Positions 58,826 through 64,000 of a stretch of DNA of 64,000 bases are shown one piece after another. Positions within the stretch are counted from its first letter, which is position 1. Every line of letters begins with the position of its first letter. The stretch is from Taudactylus pleione (lineage: Eukaryota > Chordata > Amphibia > Anura > Myobatrachidae). The translations under genes were made by a program, and so were the position numbers. The stretch is from the NCBI GenBank assembly GCA_031769625.1, contig JAUIMM010000113.1, positions 18,090,501 to 18,154,500 of the forward strand. Reading direction: 5' to 3'. The notes under the pieces were generated by a model. It was given only the letters and a program-made list of their open reading frames with translations, did not search any database and was not told the DNA's origin.

Positions 58826-59289
58826 GGGCCTGATTCAGAGCCGCACGCAAAAAGCGTGCGCTCGCTCTGAATCAGAGCGGCCACTTTTAAAAAAAAAAAT
58901 GGCCCCCTGGCCGCTCGCATAGCTGTGGGTGACCACCCACAGCTTTTGTGAGCGGCCAGGTGATGGTCGCGTTGGCCCCAAAGAGCATTCGGCTCTTATA
59001 GAGCCGGAATCTAACCCACTGACATCACTCAGACATGACAGTGGGGCCACCCCCAAATGGCAGGCGTTCCTTCGGGAACACCTCCATTTGGCCAGCCAGC
59101 CCCCCGACCCGCCTACCAAACAGGGCGAGCTGTCGATCAACATCGACAGCTGCCCCTTTTGGATGCGAGCGCCGGAGCGAGTGATCTCTCGCTCGAGCAC
59201 GCACAGTGTGCACGCCACGTGTGCGCACTGCCCAGCCATCGACTCGCTTGCGAGCGCATAGAGCTTGCGAGCGGGTCTGAATCAGGCCC
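58826..59289. mobile_element. Serial-hairpin Harbinger MITE in copia RNase H
   Basis: GGGCCTGATTCAGAG and GTCTGAATCAGGCCC ends with perfect TTA duplications (58823-58825 and 59290-59292). Same family as 2095-2642: the first hairpin repeats the terminal sequence inverted, and GCTGTGGGTGACCACCCACA, CACTGACATCACT, GGCGTTCC...GGAAC and GCTGTCGATCAACATCGACA hairpins occur in the same order. Confidence 0.92.
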
Positions 59290-59292
59290 TTA

Positions 59293-59641
59293 GTTCACAC
59301 AAAGTCTTCTTCAGCCATAACTCTTCTTTGGCTGTTTCTGTGAGTGCCATGTACTCGGTGGTAGACAAGGCAACAATAGGCTGTTTCCTGATAGCCCAGC
59401 TAATGATTGCACCTGCCAATGCAAACAGATATAAGGTGAAGGAATGCCTATCATCCTCATCTTGCTCCCAATCAGCATCACAGAAGGCTTGTAGAGCCGA
59501 ATGTACAAGTTTTTTTTTCAAGGAACTTGTACCCTTCAGGCATCTTAGGATACATTTACCAGCATTCCAATTGTCCCTTCCAGGATTTATTGCAAATTGG
59601 CTAACATGACTGACAACATGCGTGATGTCTGGATGTGGCAC
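59293..59641 (-). pseudogene. copia RNase H, N-terminal part
   Basis: Shows HPDITHVVSHVSQF, W-A-K-ILRCLKGT, the FCDADWEQDEDDRHSF core with catalytic Asp, and IVALSTTEYMALTETAKEELW. One residue of the usual STTEAEYMA is missing. The frame is cut by the MITE right after the LCEL residues. Confidence 0.92.
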
Positions 59642-59734
59642 TTTGATAAAAAACTCTTTTAATTTTTTCTATCTCTGCCTCTGTACATAAATTTTGGTAA
59701 TTTTGTACTTCTGTGAATTGATGTGCTGAGAGGT

Positions 59735-60184
59735 TTAGCATCGGTCATACCAAAGTTGTTGGTCAATAGTAACAGTCCCAGCATTCAAATTTTGTACAAT
59801 CCTCAGACCCAGTTGTTGGTGTGCAGGCCCAAGGACTTTTAGTCTGAACTTGTTACTTAGCAACAATTTCACTTTGGCTATTAGAATGTCCTGCACTGTA
59901 AGAAATAAATCACCCACATACAGAAGTATGATGAATATGCTTATTTTCTTTTGTAGTAGAATCAGTGATCAGTTTTGGAATGTACCAAGTCAATTTCTAA
60001 CAGCACACAGTCAATTTGATTTACCAGCAGTGGCCACTTTGCTTTAGCCCATACTATACAATTATTTATTTAATAGTCATAATTTTACCTCTGGAAATGC
60101 GTTAAAATTGTAGTGTTCTGGTGGCTCCATGTAATTTTTTTTCAGCTAGCTCACCGTTTATGAAGGCTTAATCAAAGTCTAGTT
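59735..60184 (-). pseudogene. copia reverse transcriptase, C-terminal half
   Basis: After the hAT MITE, AFINGELAE (motif following the first catalytic Asp) is readable near 60150. Then LYVGDLFLT at about 59910 replaces the YVDD catalytic motif (second position Asp to Gly), followed by KVKLLLSNKFRLKVLGPA and GLRI. Several stops interrupt. Confidence 0.85.
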
Positions 60185-60323
60185 CAGTGGTGTCAAACTC
60201 GGGCCCTTGAGCTTGCCAGCATGCCTGCCACAGTTTTAACATGCCCTAATAGCAAAACTGTGGCACTGCTTGCTGGGATGTGTAGTTCCACTGCAGCTGT
60301 AGGGCCCAGGCTTGACACCACTG
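60185..60323. mobile_element. hAT MITE inside copia RT, 139 bp
   Basis: CAGTGGTGTCAAACTCGGGC and GCCCAGGCTTGACACCACTG are inverted ends. GTCTAGTT is duplicated exactly (60177-60184 and 60324-60331). The centre folds on CCACAGTTTT/AAAACTGTGG. Confidence 0.93.
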
Positions 60324-60657
60324 GTCTAGTTGGTACAGGAGTAAATCATACACAGCAGATATAACAATGACCATACTTAATGTTCTGTACCTTACAACAG
60401 ATGAGAAAATCTCCCTGTAGTCAATGTCTGATTTCTTGGTTTAACCCTTGTCAACAAGTCGGGCTTTGTAGCAAGCAAAACTTCCATCAGTGTTTAATTT
60501 CTTGTTTTTGACTGTTCTGCAGTTACTCGTCCTGTCCACAATAGTCTATATGTCATTGTTATCCAAAGCTGTTATCTCTACTTCTATGGCAGATATCCAT
60601 TTATCCCAGTCACTGTTTGACTTTGCTTCTTCTATAGATTGAGATTCACAGCAGACT
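60324..60657 (-). pseudogene. copia reverse transcriptase, N-terminal part
   Basis: Readable RVT_2 landmarks: EEAKSNSDWDKWISAIEVEI, then CYKARLVDKG, SDIDYREIFSSVVRYRTLS. In-frame stops occur. Interrupted upstream by a Harbinger MITE and downstream by the hAT MITE. Confidence 0.85.
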
Positions 60658-60659
60658 AA

Positions 60660-61268
60660 GGGCCTGATTCATACCGGTTCACTATCTGTGTACGCTCACT
60701 GGATGCGTATGCAAATTTGTCAAAGTGACACCACGGGAAGCGCTCACTCGCCATGGCATAAGCACGCCCACCATGTCTTAGCAAGCACCCACTTTGTGTA
60801 TGCTTATGCCCAATTGCACAGGCAGAGCCTCCCACCAGCACCACGTCATCTCCAGGAAGTGTATTAAAACATTGGTACATCGAGCGCAATCAGATGTGAA
60901 TGCAGTGCTTGAGGTAGCTTTACACTACCGCAAGCATTGCGAGGAAATCAGTGTAAAAAAAAGGCAAGTGACGTGTACTATGACGCTGCCTGTTAATTAT
61001 GCACGCCTCTAAAACGGCATTGAAACACTGGCATGCCTGCGTTTGCATCTCCAACCCCCCCATTATTAGTGTCCTGTCCCTGTTACAACCCACAAATGGC
61101 CTCTCCTGTCACTCATTACAGTGGGCTCTCTTTGCAGGGCGAATGAGCGGTATGCGATCACAGGGAGTAGTTCGCGCACGTGCAGAACGATGCATTCGCA
61201 TGCACGTATGCAGAACATCGGGCCGCTTGAGAACGCATGCATATAGCGAATGGGTCTGAATCAGGCCC
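60660..61268. mobile_element. Harbinger MITE inside copia, 609 bp
   Basis: GGGCCTGATTCAT and GTCTGAATCAGGCCC ends with perfect TAA duplications (60657-60659 and 61269-61271). Subterminal CCTGCGTTTGCATCTCCAAC and CTGTCACTCATTAC resemble blocks of the autonomous element. It does not show the serial-hairpin design. Confidence 0.9.
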
Positions 61269-61271
61269 TAA

Positions 61272-61480
61272 GTTAGAAAATTCCTCGCTATATCTTCTAG
61301 GTGGTTTTCCTTTGTTGCTGCTCATAGAGCTCCTACTCTATGGTTGATCACTTGAGTCTGTGGCTTAAATTTCTGACATGTTTCTAGCAGTCAGCATACC
61401 AGGTTCACAAGTTTTTGTGTTGTTGTAGCAACCAGCTTATCTTTGATTGAAGCTATTACAAAAACACTATGGTTCTTGAC
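61272..61480 (-). other. copia fragment between insertions
   Basis: Broken frame lying between the pre-integrase and RT parts of copia; no domain can be named. Integrase sequence should lie in this area and is not seen. Confidence 0.4.
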
Positions 61481-61483
61481 TTT

Positions 61484-61793
61484 GGGCCTGATTCAGAGAT
61501 GGACGGTAATGCAATCGCAGCTGTGATTCCAAATGGTATGCAGCTGTGCTTTCAGAGCAGAGAGCTCTCATGCATTGAAATGGTCAGACATGCCTGCATT
61601 TTTCTGACAACCCCCTTGTTACCACTCCAAACACTGACTACCTGTCACTCACTTTGCAAATAAATCCTCTGTGCGAATGAAATTACAAAAAGATTTCGGG
61701 ACATGTGCATTGAGACTTATACGCATGCACACTGGCAAACAATTGCTAGATCTGTATAAATATCACCATTGCTTCCTTCTTTGAATCAGGTCC
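61484..61793. mobile_element. Harbinger MITE inside copia, 310 bp
   Basis: GGGCCTGATTCAGAG at the left and TTGAATCAGGTCC at the right. Flanks TTT and ATT match two of three bases. Internal ATGCCTGCATTTTTCTGAC and CTGTCACTCACTTTGCA fit the shared subterminal block. Confidence 0.78.
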
Positions 61794-61824
61794 ATTGGCT
61801 CCACCTCCATTGTTCCACACACAT

Positions 61825-62040
61825 CTACAGTATGTTCACTAGCTCCAATGGTGGTCTCTCTCTGGATGCTGACTTTGGAAAGGGGCAACTTGTTTGCACA
61901 CCCTTTACAAAACTTTTGCACTCTGGCTTTTCTGGGTTGTTCACTGAAATCCCTGTCACCATTCCATCTTGAAGTTTCTGTACATTGTTGTACCCTAGGT
62001 GACCTACTTTCCTATGACATACAGATGTGTCCACATACAT
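61825..62040 (-). pseudogene. copia GAG-pre-integrase domain
   Basis: HRKVGHLGYNNVQKLQDGMV, then CKSFVKGVQ. This is the His-His-Cys-Cys-like pre-integrase region of copia polyproteins, with the second Cys replaced, followed by the start of integrase (RPPLELVN). Confidence 0.85.
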
Positions 62041-62446
62041 CTATCCTCCATGTGCTACAAGTCACGTTACACATAACATGTGAGCGCCATACGACTCAGT
62101 AACACTGAGTATCTTTCATGCTGTAACATAGCATTTCACATGCATATATAACCATAGTCGCAAACATGATGCTGTATATCATTTTAATAAGCAGAAGCTG
62201 TTTTTGCTTCTTTTGCAAATAAGATGCATTTTATTGGTAAAAAGTTACACAAAAAATGCTTGGCACTGCCAAGTCACGCCATGGTAGTGCCAAGATGGTT
62301 GGAATCTGAAGCTGCCATCACACAACACTCCTCAGTGTCCAGGATATACAGTTGTTGGCACCAGGTTACCATTGCAATTACAGTCACTTTGTTATTGTAC
62401 AGAACACAATGTTGCTTTGCAAATTAGACCATGAATTCATTCTTCT

Positions 62447-62896
62447 CTAGTACACACAATGCACAAATGGTATATCTGCAATGTTTGTGACAACTGTTTT
62501 GCCTTTCTCTGATTGCCTTTTGGCTCCTGAGTTCATGTACCAGCACTCTTTGTGGTAACTGTTGGCTACATTTAATGCTGACTCATTCATTCTGTCATGC
62601 TTGCATGATGAAGTACCACTTGGTTCACTTGCTGTACATTCTGAGGCCTTATGTCCAATCTTGAAGCACTTGTACTTGTGTGTTTTGGGTTTTGTGCCCT
62701 TTGACAGTAGAATACAATTCTCAGCATTGGTCTTAACATGTTGAAACTGCAGTAGATTGGCCCATACAATCTCCATTGATAGCTTGGGAGCATATGACTT
62801 CAAAGCTATTATTAGAAAATTATACTCTGGTGTAAGGTTTTGCAACATCCCAACTGCATCCTCCTCGTTGTCCACTTGGACACCTTCTGATGTCAA
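62447..62896 (-). pseudogene. copia gag, C-terminal part with zinc-knuckle remnant
   Basis: LQNLTPEYNFLIIALKSY is the copia gag (UBN2-like) helix signature. KYKCFKIGHKASEC is a CCHC knuckle lacking its second Cys. No clear protease motif follows. Confidence 0.85.
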
Positions 62897-63104
62897 CTGC
62901 TGAGATATTTATTCATTTTCTTGCATGCCGTACAGAGTGCACCACTGGTTATTCTCCTTAAGCTTATGCCTTCATAAGACATCTTCAAAGCTACCTACAT
63001 TTTGTGTGCTGTCACCTTCCTGCTAGATCCTCATGCTGCTCTACAGCTAGACCCATGGTTCTCATGACTTTATCCACATTATCAGGATTGTATTTATCCC
63101 CGGG

Positions 63105-63200
63105 ATCACTAGTGACTTTACATTACTTTTCCTCTTTTAACTGCATCTGCATGGCAAATTTGCATGTAGTGTAGTTCTCTGAACCCTTTAACTTGGCAAA
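63105..63200 (-). pseudogene. copia gag, N-terminal remnant
   Basis: NFAKLKGSENYTTCKFAMQM on the minus strand, ending at a TAA. This is the L-G-ENY--W-F-M gag opening with the usual Trp as Cys. Confidence 0.8.
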
Positions 63201-63339
63201 ATTCATATAGTGCCAGCACTGTACATTTTCACCATCAGTATGAATAAAGGTATTTTCTGTACACACTCAGATCCTTTTATTCCATTTTGCAGCAGCTGTT
63301 TTCATGATATCATTATTCTTCACACACTGGTGCAGGGGC

Positions 63340-63870
63340 GCCGAGAGGGATGGAGTGGGTACTATTTACCCAGACCTGGACATGTTAGGGGGCCTGGAGC
63401 ACACTAGCACCCACCACAAGTTTTTTTTCTCTTTAATATTTTTTCAATGTATTCAATGATTTTATTTTTAGTGTACCGCCACGGAGAGAGGGAGAGTGTT
63501 CAGGGTAGGAGTGGAGCTGTCCGGTTCAGTCATATGGCAAGTCAGTGCCATTGACCGGACTGTTGTATACCTTCCCAGTAGTACTGTATGCACCTCTCCA
63601 CTGCGGAGCTACTGGGTCTTGCGAGATGATGACATCATCATCCCCCGAGTGTATCTATCTTCTAGCCAGCTCCAGGTGACAGGTCTGGAATGAACATGCA
63701 GAGTGGGACCGGCCGGGTGATCTTTCAGTTCAGTGAAGGCTCATGTGTGCAGTACAAGGGAAGAGCACACTGAGTGAGTAACAAAGTCACTGTTGTGATA
63801 CATTTTATATATACATACTTCCACATAAGGTGTACATGCTGATTACCCATATACCCAAGACTGATATATT
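63340..63870. other. No supported gene
   Basis: A CAGGGGCGCCGAGAG string at 63332 looks like a hAT left end, but no right end or octamer duplication is found in the window. Confidence 0.35.
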
Positions 63871-63879
63871 TACAGTATA

Positions 63880-63920
63880 TATATATATTATATATGTGTG
63901 TATGCATAACTATATATAGT

Positions 63921-63954
<34 letters not shown>

Positions 63955-63960
63955 CTGTAT
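63880..63960. repeat. (TA)n/(TG)n microsatellite
   Basis: Alternating TA tracts near the window end. Confidence 0.85.
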
Positions 63961-64000
63961 CTATACTGTATGTAAATATATCTATCTATATCAATCAGTG

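Larger units (their letters stand above)
58600..63330 (-). mobile_element. Decayed Ty1/copia retrotransposon, nested insertions
   Basis: Domains run down the minus strand in copia order: gag start, zinc knuckle, GAG-pre-integrase, RT (RVT_2), RNase H. The integrase core is missing, so there is an internal deletion. Three Harbinger-type MITEs and one hAT MITE interrupt it. LTRs are not recognisable. Vertebrate copia elements are scarce, though known from fish and amphibians. Confidence 0.85.

Noticed and set aside
63332..63700. hAT element starting CAGGGGCGCCGAGAG
   Set aside because: No inverted right end or matching octamer was found before the window ends.

Overview
The window is repeat-dense, AT-rich vertebrate intergenic (or long-intron) DNA. 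No host protein-coding gene, rRNA or tRNA can be supported. The mix of elements fits a large-genome amphibian, most likely an anuran: PIF/Harbinger with many GGGCCTGATTCAG-ended MITEs, hAT and TA-target MITEs built around a 'gttgcccatagcaacc' core, Tc1, Helitron-like elements, Penelope-like elements, a Ty1/copia element and L2-like tails with (TAA)n. The species assignment is inference.

Layout. 1-20.8 kb is scattered short DNA transposons: a 548-bp Harbinger-type MITE made almost wholly of consecutive hairpins (2095-2642), a 56-bp hAT micro-MITE with a perfect 8-bp duplication (3059-3114), a MITE with CCCTAA-like filler (3803-4515), a 1-kb hAT element filled by a minisatellite (5831-6841), a Harbinger MITE (8942-9540), a piggyBac-like element (11341-12174) and a hAT nested in a hAT (18134-18664). 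20822-28248 is a complete 7.4-kb Harbinger transposon with a perfect AAT duplication. It has an apparently intact spliced transposase (minus strand) and two separate Myb/SANT-like genes (plus strand). The second Myb/SANT gene is unusual and is the main candidate for something new here.

28.2-45 kb holds more MITEs, two Helitron-like elements (34905-36095, loaded with a 65-bp minisatellite, and 37478-38064, sitting inside the (TAA)n tail of an L2-like element) and long stretches with no visible feature.

45.4-56 kb is a nested complex. A hAT element with about 90-bp terminal inverted repeats and an ATCTAGGC duplication (45914-55982) had its left end tandemly duplicated. It then received a cluster of Penelope-like elements (47309-50033, 50063-50367, 50416-53703) and a Tc1 element (53772-55377), all separated by (TA)n tracts. 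The Penelope ends carry hammerhead-ribozyme-like cores, and one element has its terminal repeats in inverted orientation.

58.6-63.3 kb is a decayed Ty1/copia retrotransposon on the minus strand. It is cut by three Harbinger-type MITEs and one hAT MITE, and one of these splits the RNase H frame at a clean TTA duplication.

How it works together: the autonomous Harbinger shares terminal and subterminal sequence with several MITEs in the window, so it is a plausible source of transposase for at least the 8942-9540 MITE. The copia, PLE and Tc1 coding regions are broken, whereas the Harbinger transposase and one accessory gene read cleanly.
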